The notes: generated from the sequence alone by a model not told the origin. Shown: positions 1 to 10,306, numbered from the stretch's first letter. The stretch: DNA of 64,000 nucleotides from DATBQN01 sp963755825 (GCA_963755825.1 CAVWLA010000003.1:1860001-1924000), one strand, 5' to 3'. Program-made: numbers and translations.

Positions 1-2
1 GC

Positions 3-467
3 GACGCCACCACCAAGACCTTCGGCGCCCCGGTGCGCGCCGCCCCCGGCGAGTACCGCTCGACGGTCGACACCACCGCCCGCTTCGGCGAGAGCTACAT
101 CTACAGCGTCACGGCGATCACCGACCCTGGTCCGCTTCGCGAGAGCGCCATCCAGGGCGAGGCCGAGATCAAGTACGTCGACCGCTTCCCGCCGCCGGCG
201 CCGACCGAGGTCGTGGCGCTCGCCGAGACGGGGAGCGTGCGCATCGTCTGGCGTGCTTCGTCGGCTCCCGACCTCGGCGGCTACCTGGTCTACCGGCGTC
301 AGGGCGCCGCGGGAGACTTCCGCAAGCTCACCGAGCAGCCGATCACCGACCTGCAGTATCAGGACATGTCGGTGGCGCGGGGCGCGACCTACACCTACCG
401 GGTGACGGCGGTCGACAAGTCGGGCAACGAGAGCCCGCCCGGCGAAGCGCAGACGAAGGCGCAGTGA
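3..467 (+). CDS. Fibronectin type III domain protein, C-terminal part (5' truncated)
   Basis: The reading frame is open from the window edge, so only the C-terminal part (about 154 residues) is visible. It holds most of one fibronectin type III beta-sandwich and a complete second one. The pattern is typical: PPPAPTEV opening a domain, then ADLGGY-type and VYRR strands, and YTYRVTAVDKSGNES near the end. Such domains are usually extracytoplasmic and mediate protein or polysaccharide contacts. The stop TGA overlaps the GTG start of dapF (GTGA), so the two genes are probably cotranscribed and translationally coupled, although no functional link is obvious. The true start and any signal peptide lie upstream of the window. 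Confidence 0.75.
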   Translation, partial: DATTKTFGAPVRAAPGEYRSTVDTTARFGESYIYSVTAITDPGPLRESAIQGEAEIKYVDRFPPPAPTEVVALAETGSVRIVWRASSAPDLGGYLVYRRQGAAGDFRKLTEQPITDLQYQDMSVARGATYTYRVTAVDKSGNESPPGEAQTKAQ

Positions 468-1315
468 CCTCCTTCTACAAGCTCTCCGGGAGCGGCAACG
501 ACTTCATCGCCCTCGCCGAGCCCGCGGCGCCGCCCACCGCCGAGCAGATCCGCGCCTGGTGCCGGCGCGGCGTCTCGCTCGGCGCCGACGGCCTGTTCAC
601 CCTGCGGCGGCAGGGCGGCGGCGTCGCCATGGGCTACTGGAACGCCGACGGCAAACCCGCCAACCTCTGCCTGAACGGCACCCGCTGCGCCGCGCAGCTC
701 GCCTTCCATCTCGGCTGGGAGAGCTCGCGGGTGCGCATCGAGACCGCCGCCGAGGCGGTCGACGCCCGCCGGCTCGACGGCGAGGCGGTGGCCCTCGAGC
801 TGCCGGCGCCGGCGGCGCCGAGCGAGCGGACGATCGAGATCGACGGCCGTTCCTGGACCGGCTGGTCCGTCCTCGTCGGCGTGCCGCACTTCGTCCTCGT
901 CTGGCCCCAGGGCCTCGCGGCGGCGCCGGTCGTCGAGCTCGGCCGCGCTCTCCGCCTCTCCCCCGCCTTCGCCCCCGCCGGCACCAACGTCGACTTCGTC
1001 CGCTTCCCCTCCCCCGGCACGGTCGAGATCCGCACCTACGAGCGGGGGGTGGAGGACGAGACCCTCTCCTGCGGCACCGGCGCCCTCGCCGCCGCCGCGG
1101 TCGCCATCTCGCTCGGTGCCGCGGGCTCCGGGCCGCTCGCCGTCCACACCCAGAGCGGCCTCGCCCTCTCCGTCGCCATTGCCGGCGAGCGGTCCGACGA
1201 CCCGTGGAGCGGCCGCTGGTCGCTCGGCGGCGACGCGCGGATCGTCGCCGCCGGCGACCTGCTGCCGGCGGCGGAGCTCTCGCCGCCGCCGCCCGACTGG
1301 TCCAGGCCGCGGTGA
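464..1315 (+). CDS. dapF: Diaminopimelate epimerase
   Basis: Converts LL- to meso-diaminopimelate in the lysine and peptidoglycan pathway (cytoplasm, cofactor-independent, two-base mechanism). The 283 residues fit the family length (about 275). The N-terminus has the GSGNDF signature. The first catalytic cysteine is C69, in LCLNGTRC (usual form CGNGARC), and the second is C203, in SCGTGA after an ERGVEDET segment. Both active-site cysteines are therefore present. The Leu-for-Gly change in the first motif is unusual but leaves the cysteine intact. The GTG start is set by the GTGA overlap with the preceding gene; the next gene follows after about 80 bases. Confidence 0.93.
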   Translation: MTSFYKLSGSGNDFIALAEPAAPPTAEQIRAWCRRGVSLGADGLFTLRRQGGGVAMGYWNADGKPANLCLNGTRCAAQLAFHLGWESSRVRIETAAEAVDARRLDGEAVALELPAPAAPSERTIEIDGRSWTGWSVLVGVPHFVLVWPQGLAAAPVVELGRALRLSPAFAPAGTNVDFVRFPSPGTVEIRTYERGVEDETLSCGTGALAAAAVAISLGAAGSGPLAVHTQSGLALSVAIAGERSDDPWSGRWSLGGDARIVAAGDLLPAAELSPPPPDWSRPR

Positions 1316-1394
1316 GGAATCCGCTAGAATGTTGCGGCCGGGCGTCCGCCCGGTGGGCACTCCATGGGTGGGCGCAGGTTCGAGGGCCGCGGCG

Positions 1395-2117
1395 ATGACG
1401 AGCACAACCCGGCGGGTGGCAGCCATCGTGCCGGCCTACAACGAGCAGGAGACGCTGGCGGAGGTCCTCACCGTCCTCAAGGCGATCCCGCTCATCGACG
1501 AGGTGATCGTCGTCTCCGACGGCTCGACCGACGAGACCGTCGCCATCGCCCGCGGCATGAAGCTGAAGACGATCCACCTGCGGCGGAACCAGGGCAAGGC
1601 GGCGGCGATGGCGATGGGGGTCGCCCACACCCGGGCGGACCTCCTCGTCTTCGTCGACGGCGACATCATGAACCTGACCGCGGCGATGCTCGACGAGCTG
1701 ATCCGGCCGGTGCTCGACGACCGCTCCGACATGAACGTCGGCATCCGCCACCGCGGCCGCATCCTCGACGCCTTCCACCGCACCTTCGGGCCCCTCCTCT
1801 CCGGCATCCGCTGCCTGAAGCGCGAGGTCTTCGAGGCGGTTCCCGAGGAGCAGATCGCCGGCTTCGCCATCGAGACCGGCCTCAACTGGGCCTGCCGCCA
1901 GCTCGGCATGCGCACCACGACGACGGTCTTCTTCCACCTCCGCCACCTGGTGAAGGAGAAGAAGCGCGGCTTCTGGCGCGGCGCGCGGGCGCGGGTCGAG
2001 ATGTTCGTCTCCGTCTTCCGCGCCTATCTCGCCCTCGAGCTGACGCACCCCGGCCTCGGCCGCTCCGAGGGCGGCCGGCCGCTCGCCGCCGACCGCGAGT
2101 ACGTCATCTTCTCCTGA
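1395..2117 (+). CDS. Glycosyltransferase family 2
   Basis: A 240-residue GT-A fold glycosyltransferase. It has the VPAYNEQE start motif, a VVSDGSTDET nucleotide-binding strand, the NQGKAAAMAMG segment common in polyprenyl-phosphate sugar transferases, and a VDGDI metal-binding DxD-like motif. It probably transfers a nucleotide sugar to a lipid or glycan acceptor at the inner membrane; donor and acceptor cannot be told from sequence. There is no strong C-terminal membrane segment, unlike many DPM1-like proteins. The chosen ATG (1395) puts the GT-A motif at the N-terminus. An in-frame ATG at 1329 would add 22 low-complexity residues. It lies in a plus-strand run between dapF and tyrS. Confidence 0.82.
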   Translation: MTSTTRRVAAIVPAYNEQETLAEVLTVLKAIPLIDEVIVVSDGSTDETVAIARGMKLKTIHLRRNQGKAAAMAMGVAHTRADLLVFVDGDIMNLTAAMLDELIRPVLDDRSDMNVGIRHRGRILDAFHRTFGPLLSGIRCLKREVFEAVPEEQIAGFAIETGLNWACRQLGMRTTTTVFFHLRHLVKEKKRGFWRGARARVEMFVSVFRAYLALELTHPGLGRSEGGRPLAADREYVIFS

Positions 2118-2128
2118 GCGCCGGGGCG

Positions 2129-3355
2129 GTGGCCGAAGCGTTCCCTCCCGTCGACGAGCAGCTCGCGCTCCTGCGGCGCGGCGCCGTCGACCTGGTCGAC
2201 GAGGCGCAGCTCCGCGCCAAGCTGGAGCGCTCGCGGCGGACCGGCAAGCCGCTCACCGTCAAGACCGGCTTCGATCCGTCGTCGCCCGACCTCCACCTCG
2301 GGCACACCGTCCTGCTGCGCAAGATGCGCCACTTCCAGGTGCTCGGCCACCGCGTGGTCTTCCTCATCGGCGACTTCACGGCGCGCATCGGCGATCCCAC
2401 CGGCAAGAAGACCACCCGGCCGCAGCTCGACGAGGAGCAGGTGAGGGCCAACGCCGAGACCTACCAGCGCCAGGTCTTCCGCGTCCTCGACCGCGAGCGG
2501 ACGGTGGTCGACTACAACGACCGCTGGCTGGGGAAGCTCGGCTCGCACGGCATCGTCCGCCTCGCCGGCCGCTACACGCTGGCGCGGATGATGGAGCGCG
2601 AGGACTTCCGCACCCGCTACCAGGCGAATCAGCCCATCCACCTCCACGAGCTGCTCTACCCGCTGGCGCAGGGCTACGACTCGATCGCCCTCGCCGCCGA
2701 CGTCGAGCTCGGCGGCCACGACCAGATCTTCAACCTGCTCGTCGGCCGCGACCTGATGAAGGAAGAGGGCATGGAGCCGCAGGTGGTGCTCACCGTGCCG
2801 CTGCTGGTGGGCCTCGACGGCAGCGAGAAGATGTCGAAGAGCCTCGGCAACGCGATCGCCGTCGAGGATTCGCCGAAGGAGATGTACGGCCGCACGATGT
2901 CGATTCCCGACGCCCTGATGTGGGATTGGTACCTGCTGCTGACCGACCTCTCGGAGGCCGAGATCGCGGCGCGCCGGGCCGAGGTCGAGGCCGGCTGCCT
3001 GCATCCCAAGGCGGCGAAGAGCGCTCTGGCGCGACAGGTGGTCCTCGGCTACCACGGCGAGGCGGCCGCCGCCGAGGCCGCCGCCGAGTTCGAGCGCATC
3101 TTCGCCGGCGGCGGCGTGCCCGACAGCGTCGAGGAGCGCCGGCTCGCCGGCGGCGCCCGGCCGCTGCGCGCCCTCCTCGTCGAGGCCGGCGCCGCCGGCT
3201 CGAGCAACGACGCCGTCCGCCTCGTCCGCCAGGGGGCAGTGACGATCGACGGCGAGCGCGCCGACGACCCCTTCCGCGAGCTGCCGCCGCGCGCCGAGCC
3301 CTACCTCCTCAAGGTCGGCAAGCGCCGCTTCGTCCGCGTCCTGCTCTCCGCCTGA
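2129..3355 (+). CDS. tyrS: Tyrosyl-tRNA synthetase
   Basis: Class I aminoacyl-tRNA synthetase that charges tRNA-Tyr in the cytoplasm; 408 residues, normal length. The HIGH motif is HLGH (residues 56-59) after GFDPSSPDL, and the KMSKS loop is complete at residues 234-238. The conserved DFTARIGDPTGK segment follows the first half of the Rossmann fold. The last 60 or so residues form an S4 RNA-binding domain (AVRLVRQGAVTIDG). The GTG start at 2129 lies 11 bases past the glycosyltransferase stop and gives the expected N-terminus. The sequence resembles the TyrZ-type bacterial subgroup, an impression from motif context only. Confidence 0.95.
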   Translation: MAEAFPPVDEQLALLRRGAVDLVDEAQLRAKLERSRRTGKPLTVKTGFDPSSPDLHLGHTVLLRKMRHFQVLGHRVVFLIGDFTARIGDPTGKKTTRPQLDEEQVRANAETYQRQVFRVLDRERTVVDYNDRWLGKLGSHGIVRLAGRYTLARMMEREDFRTRYQANQPIHLHELLYPLAQGYDSIALAADVELGGHDQIFNLLVGRDLMKEEGMEPQVVLTVPLLVGLDGSEKMSKSLGNAIAVEDSPKEMYGRTMSIPDALMWDWYLLLTDLSEAEIAARRAEVEAGCLHPKAAKSALARQVVLGYHGEAAAAEAAAEFERIFAGGGVPDSVEERRLAGGARPLRALLVEAGAAGSSNDAVRLVRQGAVTIDGERADDPFRELPPRAEPYLLKVGKRRFVRVLLSA

Positions 3356-3430
3356 CCGCGGGCGCTACCCCGCCGGCGCCGCTTGCGCGCATAATGTGAA
3401 GCTGCCGCTCCCCTTTGATTGCCGCCATCG

Positions 3431-4528
3431 ATGACCGCGACCCGCTCCCCGTCCGTTTCCGCGCTCGCTCTGGCGCTGTCTCTCGGCCTCGCCGCGCTCT
3501 CGGCGGGACGCCCGGCGAGCGCGGTTTCGCCAGCTGTGCCGGTGGCGTCGCACATCGACGGCCGGGCGTTCGGTCTCCCGGTGTCGATCGATCTGCGCGA
3601 CCTGCCGCCGGAGACGGCGCGGGCCGCCGCCGCCGCGGCGCTCCAGGAGATCGCCGTCTTCGAGCGCCAGGTCGACCCTGCGGCGCCGCCGCTCGCCGGC
3701 ACCATCGCGGCGCTCGACGCGGCGGCCGGGCGCGGCCCGCAGCCGATCGAGCCGCGCCTCTTCCAGCTCCTCTCCCGCGCCGCCGGCTTCTGCGCCTGGT
3801 CGAACGGCGCCCATGGGCCGCTCGCCCGCGGCCTCTATCGGCTGTGGGGGCAGGGCGCGCCGGTCGCCGCGCGCCCCGCCGACGAGGCGCTCGCCGCGGC
3901 GGTCAAGAGCGCCGCCTGCGGCGGCCTGGTGCTCGATCGCAAGGCGGGCACGGCGAGCCTCGCGGCGGGGGGCGGGGTCACTCTCTTCGGCTTCGCCGAG
4001 GGCGCCGCGGTCGACCGCGCGGTCGAGGCGCTGCAGGGCAGGGGGGCCGCCAACGGCGTCGTCGGCATCGGCCGCGTCTGGCGAGCCTTCGGGCCCGGCC
4101 CCGGCGGCAGGGGGTGGACGGTCGCCCTCCCCGCTCTCCCCGGCATGCCGGCGCCGATCGGCGAGGTGCTGCTGCGCGACCAGTCGCTCGCCCTCGTCGC
4201 CGCCGACGATCGGCCGCTCGCGATCGCCGGCGACGTCTTCGCCCCGCTCATCGACCAGCGCAGCGGCCGGCCGGTCGAGGGGATGGAGGCGGTCGCCGTG
4301 CGCACGCTCGAGGGGATGGACGCCGAGGCGCTCGCCGCCGGGCTCTTCGTCCTCGGCACCCGCGAGGGGCAGCTCCGCGTCGGCAGCGTGCGGCCGGCGC
4401 CCTCCGTGCTCTGGGCGCTGGGCTCGGGGGACGGCTCGCCGCTCCTCGTCGAGTACCACTGGTCGGCGACGGCGCCGAAGGGCGCGCCCGCGGAGAGCGG
4501 CCTGGCGCTCGCACGCCCCAGGCCCTGA
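3431..4528 (+). CDS. Degenerate ApbE-family (flavin transferase-like) exported protein
   Basis: A 365-residue protein with a signal peptide (hydrophobic residues about 9-35). The ApbE fold is recognisable from the order of blocks: SNGAHGPLARGLYRLWG, PLIDQRSGRPV and EALAAGLFVLG. Most catalytic signatures are eroded. The SExxRxN block is absent, the GGxxKG block reads FGFAEG, the TSG block is missing, the His before DP is lost, and the final ADxxxT metal-ligand motif lacks its Thr. It is therefore probably not an active FMN transferase, but a pseudo-enzyme or flavin/metal carrier. It converges on the iron locus (18 bases from the four-helix membrane protein), which has its own intact ApbE. ATG 3431 is preferred over a TTG four codons upstream. 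Confidence 0.6.
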   Translation: MTATRSPSVSALALALSLGLAALSAGRPASAVSPAVPVASHIDGRAFGLPVSIDLRDLPPETARAAAAAALQEIAVFERQVDPAAPPLAGTIAALDAAAGRGPQPIEPRLFQLLSRAAGFCAWSNGAHGPLARGLYRLWGQGAPVAARPADEALAAAVKSAACGGLVLDRKAGTASLAAGGGVTLFGFAEGAAVDRAVEALQGRGAANGVVGIGRVWRAFGPGPGGRGWTVALPALPGMPAPIGEVLLRDQSLALVAADDRPLAIAGDVFAPLIDQRSGRPVEGMEAVAVRTLEGMDAEALAAGLFVLGTREGQLRVGSVRPAPSVLWALGSGDGSPLLVEYHWSATAPKGAPAESGLALARPRP

Positions 4529-4546
4529 CGCCTGGTCAGCCTCTCG

Positions 4547-4999
4547 TCAGCTAAAGCCCACTCGCGCCGGTGCGTCGCGCCGGGCCGGCGACGGCGTCAG
4601 CTGGTGCACCAGGTAGCCCGCCAGCCAGAACGCCGAGGTGGCGAGGTGGACCGCCACCCAGACCTTCCGCCAGGAGTCGTCGACCGCCGTCTGCAGCAGG
4701 TAGCCGGAGGCGATCATCGGTCCGAGCATCAGGGCGATCGCGACGCCGCTCCGCCGGCGGGGGCGGACGCCCGAGCGCCAGCCGCCCCACACGTGGCGGC
4801 GCCAGACGAGTCCGGCGGCGAAGACGAGGAGTGGCGCGGCAAGGACATGAAGATGCTGCATGGCCGGCTGCCAGGGGTGGTGGACGACGGAGTACGGATC
4901 GGCCGGCTTCAGCAGATAGAGCATCCAGGCGTAGACCAGGCCGGTGCCGCCGACGAGGGCGGTGCCGGCGTGGAGGAGCCAGAGCTCGGTGCGGCTCAA
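4547..4999 (-). CDS. Four-helix membrane protein, possible b-type haem protein
   Basis: A 150-residue integral membrane protein with four hydrophobic segments at about residues 8-30, 50-66, 84-103 and 113-133. Histidines sit at helix positions suited to haem ligation: H10, H49/H51, H118 and H132. The arrangement resembles small DUF4405/cytochrome-b-like partners of FMN-binding proteins, but no family assignment is certain. Its ATG overlaps the stop of the FMN-binding gene (ATGA), so the two are coupled and probably work together, passing electrons across the inner membrane to the exported flavoprotein. It is the last gene of the iron locus. The haem role is an inference from histidine placement. 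Confidence 0.7.
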   Translation of the reverse strand: MSRTELWLLHAGTALVGGTGLVYAWMLYLLKPADPYSVVHHPWQPAMQHLHVLAAPLLVFAAGLVWRRHVWGGWRSGVRPRRRSGVAIALMLGPMIASGYLLQTAVDDSWRKVWVAVHLATSAFWLAGYLVHQLTPSPARRDAPARVGFS

Positions 5000-5679
5000 G
5001 GCCGGGGCTTTCCGGCGCCGCCGCCGGGCGGCGGCGCCTTCTCGCGCTCGGCGAGGACTTGGTGGAGCGCCAGCACGCGGCGCACCGCGGCGGTCGTCGC
5101 CCGCGCGGTGAGGGTGGCGCCGGCGACCGGCCGGATGCTCCGCGACAGATCGAGCTCGGCGTCGAGGCCCTTGCCGGCGAACTGACCGTACCAGGCGCCC
5201 CGCGGCAGGTACTCCTCGGGCTCGTTGAAGGCCAGCACCTCGACCCGCACCACCTTGCCGCGCGGATCGACCACCACCATCACCGTCTCCGGCAGCGTCC
5301 GCACCCGGTGGTTGTCGAAGTAGGCGGTGCCGGCGAGCTTGCCGCCCTGGGTCGCGGCATAATAGGTCACGAGCGCGCTCTCCACCTCGACCGCGGCGAG
5401 CTTCTGGGCGCGCGCCCGCTCCTCCTCTTTGAGATAGGCGGTGTGGCGCTCGACCGCGGCGCCGGGAAAGGCGAGCTTCAGCGCCTCGTCGACGGTGAGG
5501 AACACCTTGGCGGCGGCCGGCACGGCGCTGCCGAGGGCGAGGACCGCCAGCGCCAGCGCGGCGCAGAGCGCCGCCGGCGCCCGGCGGCGCGCCGGCCGGG
5601 GCACCGCCCGGATCCGTTCAGCCGAGGCTGGCGAGCACGGACGACGGAGAACGGCTCCGGAGCGGGTCATCGCGGGCAT
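4996..5679 (-). CDS. Exported FMN-binding domain protein
   Basis: A 227-residue protein with an N-terminal basic stretch, a hydrophobic signal segment (about residues 34-56) and an RnfG/NqrC-type FMN_bind domain. The domain shows VMVVVDPRGKVVRVEVLAFNEPEEY, then GQFAGKG, then the flavinylation-site region IRPVAGATLTA. In this family ApbE attaches FMN through a phosphoester bond to the Thr of a [S/D]GAT-like motif. Here the first position is Ala (AGAT), but the Thr is kept. It probably carries electrons in the periplasm. It lies five bases after the porin and overlaps the membrane protein gene by four bases. The in-locus ApbE supports covalent flavinylation. Confidence 0.85.
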   Translation of the reverse strand: MPAMTRSGAVLRRPCSPASAERIRAVPRPARRRAPAALCAALALAVLALGSAVPAAAKVFLTVDEALKLAFPGAAVERHTAYLKEEERARAQKLAAVEVESALVTYYAATQGGKLAGTAYFDNHRVRTLPETVMVVVDPRGKVVRVEVLAFNEPEEYLPRGAWYGQFAGKGLDAELDLSRSIRPVAGATLTARATTAAVRRVLALHQVLAEREKAPPPGGGAGKPRP

Positions 5680-5683
5680 CTCC

Positions 5684-7180
5684 TCAGAAGATGTAGCCGA
5701 GGGAGAGGTTGAGCTGATTGAGGCCGCTGCCGGCGCGGTTGTCGTAGTTCTGATAGTCAGCCTTGAAGACCAGCTGCGTGATCGGCTTGAAGGCGACGCC
5801 GGCGGTCCAGATGGTGACGTCGTTCGCCGGGTTGGACTGGAAGCCGCTGGGCACCGACGCCTGTGTGTTGGTGCGCTCGTAGCGCACGAAGGGCGTCAGC
5901 GACTGCTCGCCGTGCGGCATGGCGGAGAAGAGGTTGTAGCCCAGCTCGACGTAGCCGCCGGTCAGCCGGCTGCCGACCGAGGCGTCGCCGGAGAGCGCCA
6001 GGATGCGGTCGAGGTCCGCCACGTCCGAGAGCGACACCTGGACGCCGATCGCCCGCAGCTGGAAGCCGCGATAGCTCCACTCGAGGTGCGCCTCGCCGAG
6101 CGTCGTGCCGACCTGGATGCGGTGCCCGTCGTCCGTCGTCAGCCCCTGGCCGGAGCCGCCATGGAAGAGCGAGAAGCCGGCGAGGAGGCCGGGGCGCGGC
6201 GTCCAGTCGAGGCGGACGACGCCGGCGAAGTCGTTGGCCGAGGCGTTCGAGCCCTCGTGGCTGCCCTCCCGCAGGCCGACGTCCGAGGCGAAGCCCGAGG
6301 CGTCGAGGCCGCCCGTCAGGTAGGCGCGGTACTGGAACGGACCGGACTCGCCGTAGAGGCCGATGCCGCTCTCGCGCCAGGTGCTGGGGATGAGCAGGGT
6401 CTCGACGTCGGGGCGGCGGGTGGAGAGGAAGGTCGTCGGCTCGTGGAACTCGTTGATGATCCCCACCGGCATGAGGAGGAGGCCGCCGCGGAAGGAGAGC
6501 TCCGGTTTCCAGCGGTAGTCGATGTAGGCGAACTCGACCGCCGACTCGCCCCCCCTCTCGGTGTTGGCGTTCTCCCACTCGAGCTCGGAGTTCAACAGCC
6601 AATGGTCGTTCCACTTGTAGCCGACGTAGACGACGCCGCGGAGGAGGTTCAGGTCGTCCGCCACCCCCGACGGCGCGCCGTTGTCGCGCCGGGTGTTGAA
6701 GTTCTGGTAGAGCGCCTCGCCGTAGCCGCCAAGGGAGACGCCGGGCTGCGCGTGGTAGATCTTCGACGCCGCCGGCCCCATTCCGGACTCCGAGGTCGTC
6801 GCGCCGGCGACCTGCTCGCCCAGCCGCAGCCGCTCGATCTCCTGGGAGAGGATGTCCAGCCGGCGGTCGATCTCGGCGAGGCGGGCCGGATCGCCCGCCG
6901 CGGCGGCGGCGCCGGTGGACGAACCGCTGCCGCCGGAGGCCGGCGCCGACATGCGCGCCAGCTCCGCCTTGAGCGCCTCGACCTCCTTCTCCAGGCGCGC
7001 CAGGCGGGCCTCGGGGTTCTCGCTCGCCGCGGTCTGACCAGCGGCCTGCCCAGCGGGCGCCGCGGCGGCGGTCTGCGCGCGAACGGCGCCGGTCGAGAGA
7101 GCTGAGGAGGCGGCGGCGAGAGCTGCGATCGACGAGATCAGCCACCGGCGGCGCCGGGCACACCCTTCTCTAGGACTCAT
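5684..7180 (-). CDS. Outer-membrane porin with N-terminal coiled coil
   Basis: A 498-residue protein. A signal peptide (residues about 10-35, ending near AVRAQ) is followed by two heptad-like segments, LARLEKEVEALKAELARM and IDRRLDILSQEIERL, which suggest a trimeric coiled coil as in SlpA/OprO-type porins. The rest alternates short aromatic-rich strands (GGYGEALYQNF, VYVGYKWNDHW, YVELGYNLF) and ends in GYIF, the C-terminal Phe signal for BAM insertion. Substrate is unknown; its place in the iron locus suggests iron or an iron chelate. A good ribosome site (AGGAG, 7 bases before ATG) supports this start. It lies 125 bases after apbE and 4 bases before the FMN-binding gene. Confidence 0.82.
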   Translation of the reverse strand: MSPREGCARRRRWLISSIAALAAASSALSTGAVRAQTAAAAPAGQAAGQTAASENPEARLARLEKEVEALKAELARMSAPASGGSGSSTGAAAAAGDPARLAEIDRRLDILSQEIERLRLGEQVAGATTSESGMGPAASKIYHAQPGVSLGGYGEALYQNFNTRRDNGAPSGVADDLNLLRGVVYVGYKWNDHWLLNSELEWENANTERGGESAVEFAYIDYRWKPELSFRGGLLLMPVGIINEFHEPTTFLSTRRPDVETLLIPSTWRESGIGLYGESGPFQYRAYLTGGLDASGFASDVGLREGSHEGSNASANDFAGVVRLDWTPRPGLLAGFSLFHGGSGQGLTTDDGHRIQVGTTLGEAHLEWSYRGFQLRAIGVQVSLSDVADLDRILALSGDASVGSRLTGGYVELGYNLFSAMPHGEQSLTPFVRYERTNTQASVPSGFQSNPANDVTIWTAGVAFKPITQLVFKADYQNYDNRAGSGLNQLNLSLGYIF

Positions 7181-7196
7181 GTAGAGTCTCCTTGTG

Positions 7197-7214
7197 GGCC
7201 CGCTCGCGCGGGCC
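7197..7214. other. GC-rich hairpin in the apbE-porin gap
   Basis: A perfect 7-bp stem (GGCCCGC/GCGGGCC) with a 4-base loop lies just upstream of the porin ribosome site, in the largest gap of the iron locus. No U-tract follows, so it is not a convincing terminator. It may modulate or process the porin mRNA. Confidence 0.35.
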
Positions 7215-7305
7215 TGCGATTGGAGCGGCGAGGCGGACCTGGTTGGCACCGCCGCCTCGCCGTTCCTGGTTTGTCTTTTCGCTCCCCCGCGCCGGACGCC
7301 GGCCC

Positions 7306-8378
7306 CTACGGGGACTGCCTCTCCAAGATCACATCTGCGGTCAACATGGTCAGCCGGCCGCGCAGGCCGCGGCTGGCGCGGGCGACGAGCCGGCCGTTCG
7401 CCGGCGTCAGGATCAGGACCTCGATCTCGGGGTGCGCCGCGGCCCACGACAGCGCCCGCTCCGCGCCCATCACGAAGAGGCCGGTCGACAGGCAGTCGGC
7501 GACGAGCGGATCGGCCGCCCAGACGGTGACGCTGCCGACGTCGGGCGCCGGCCGGCCGCTCCGCGGATCGAGGAGATGCCCGTATCGGCGGCCACCCACC
7601 TCGACGGCGCGCTCGCTGTTGCCGGAGGTGGAGAGCGAGCCGCGGTCGAGGCGCACGGCGATCACCGGCCGCTCGCGGCGGCGCGGATCGGCGACGTCGA
7701 CCGTCCAGGCCGCGCCGCCGGCCGCCGCGCTCCACACCGCCACCTGGCCGCCGAGGTCGAGCAGGGCGCGGGAGGCGCCGCCCGCGGCCGGCGTCGCCGT
7801 CAGCGCCGCCAGCGCGTCCCGCAGCGCCGCGCCTTTGCCCCAGCCGCCCTCCTCGATGATCAGCCCGGGCTGGCGGCGGACGGCCGAGCGCCCGGCGAGC
7901 TCGAGCTGCGGGTAGCCGGTCGCCGCGACGGCGCGGGCGAGCTCGGCGGCCGACGGCAGCCGGCCGCCGGTGCGCAGGCCCCAGGCGGCGACCAGCGGCC
8001 CGACGGTGGGATCGAAGGCGCCGCCGGTCGAGCGCGCGCAGTCGAAGGCGCCGCGGAGGTCGGCGGCGAGCGCCGGCGAGAGCGCAAAGGCGGCGCCCGC
8101 CGGCGAGCGGTTGAGCCGCGCCAGCTCGCTGTTCTGCCGCCAGGTGGAGAGGCGCGCCTCGGCCGCTTCGACGGCGGCGACCGCCCGCTCGCTCGCCGCC
8201 AGGCCGGCGGCGCGATCCCCCGCCTCGACCGTCACCGCGAGCGCCGTCCCCATGAGCGCCAGCCGGCGCTCGACGACGGCCGGGCGCGGAGAGACCACCG
8301 GCGGCGGCGCCGCCGTCACGGCGCCGGCGAGGCCGAGGAGAGCCGCGAGCGCGCAACCGGCGCGCGGGCGGACGCCCC

Positions 8379-8382
<4 letters not shown>
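7306..8382 (-). CDS. apbE: FAD:protein FMN transferase (ApbE)
   Basis: Transfers FMN from FAD to a Thr of exported flavoproteins; Mg-dependent and usually periplasmic. The 358-residue protein has a signal peptide (about residues 8-28) and all family blocks in order: ALMGTALAV, STWRQNSELARLN, STGGAFDPTVGPLVAAWG, the EGGWGKGAALRDAL block, LLDLGGQVAVW, SLSTSGNSER, GHLLDPRSGRPA and VADCLSTGLFVMG with the metal-ligand Asp and Thr. It looks fully active, unlike the degenerate paralogue at 3431-4528. The start overlaps the ATPase stop (ATGA). The FMN-binding protein two genes downstream is its likely substrate. Confidence 0.92.
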
Positions 8383-9451
<1,069 letters not shown>

Positions 9452-9455
<4 letters not shown>

Positions 9456-10291
9456 TCGCCGCGGAGGACGCCGGCGACGTCGAGCCGCTCGACCCGCGAG
9501 AGGGCGACCGCCATCGAGAGGCCGACGACGGCGACGGCGGCGACCGCCGCCGCCGCGGCGCCGGAGACGGTGAGGGCGAGCGCCGGGCCGCCGCCGCTCG
9601 CCGGGCCGAGCAGCCGGTCGGCGAGCCAGCCGGCGCCGACCTCGCCGAGGACCTCGCCGGCGAGGCCGGCGATGAGCGCTGTGGCGAGGAGCTCGGCGGC
9701 GAAGAGGCCGGCCACCCGCCGGCCGGTGTAGCCGAGGGCGAGGAAGAGGCTGATCTCCGCCCGCCGCTCGCCGACCAGCGCCGCCGTGGCGGCGGCGACG
9801 GAGAGGAGGGCGAGGGCGAGCGAGACGATGGAGACCGCGGCGAGGACGAGGGTGAGCCGCCGCGTCAGCCGGGCGTCCGATTCGCTGGTTTTGAGGAGCG
9901 GCGTCGCCTCGACGCCGGGAACGCTCGCCTCGACGGCGCGGGCGATGCGCGACAGGTGCCGCGGGTCGGCGCGGACGTCGAGGCGCACGAAGCCGGGAGC
10001 CGCGCCCGGCGCGCCGGCCGGCGCGCGGACGCCGCTCGCCGAGGCGACGCCGGCGACCGCCCGCACCCGCGCCGCCTCGGCCTCGGGGATGGCGGCGAGA
10101 CCGCCGACCTGGGGGCGGACGGTGAGGTTGGGACCAAAGGCGGCGAGGCTGGCGCCCAGCCGGTCCTCGACGCGCACCGAGAAGCCGGCGAGCGTGGCGA
10201 CCGTCGCCGCCGCCACCGCCACCGAGGTGGCGATGAGCGCGAGCTGGCGGGAGCGGCGGCGCAGACTGGCGGCGACGAGGCGGAGGACCAT
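9452..10291 (-). CDS. FtsX/MacB-type ABC transporter permease
   Basis: A 279-residue permease with the FtsX-like layout: one N-terminal membrane helix (about residues 17-38), an extracytoplasmic domain of about 110 residues, then three C-terminal helices (about 147-170, 195-225 and 238-262). The cytoplasmic loop GERRAEISLFLALGYTGRRV is the typical FtsX coupling segment contacting the ATPase. It is shorter than the neighbouring permease, so the transporter is likely a heterodimer of two permeases plus the ATPase, as in FTR1/P19-linked iron systems. It starts 15 bases after the other permease and overlaps the ATPase start (ATGA). Confidence 0.87.
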
Positions 10292-10306
10292 CGGGAGAAG
10301 GGGGAG

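Noticed and set aside
395..2048. Long open frames antisense to dapF and the glycosyltransferase
   Set aside because: They are Arg/Gly/Ala-rich shadows caused by high GC; the opposite strand encodes clear dapF and GT2 motifs.
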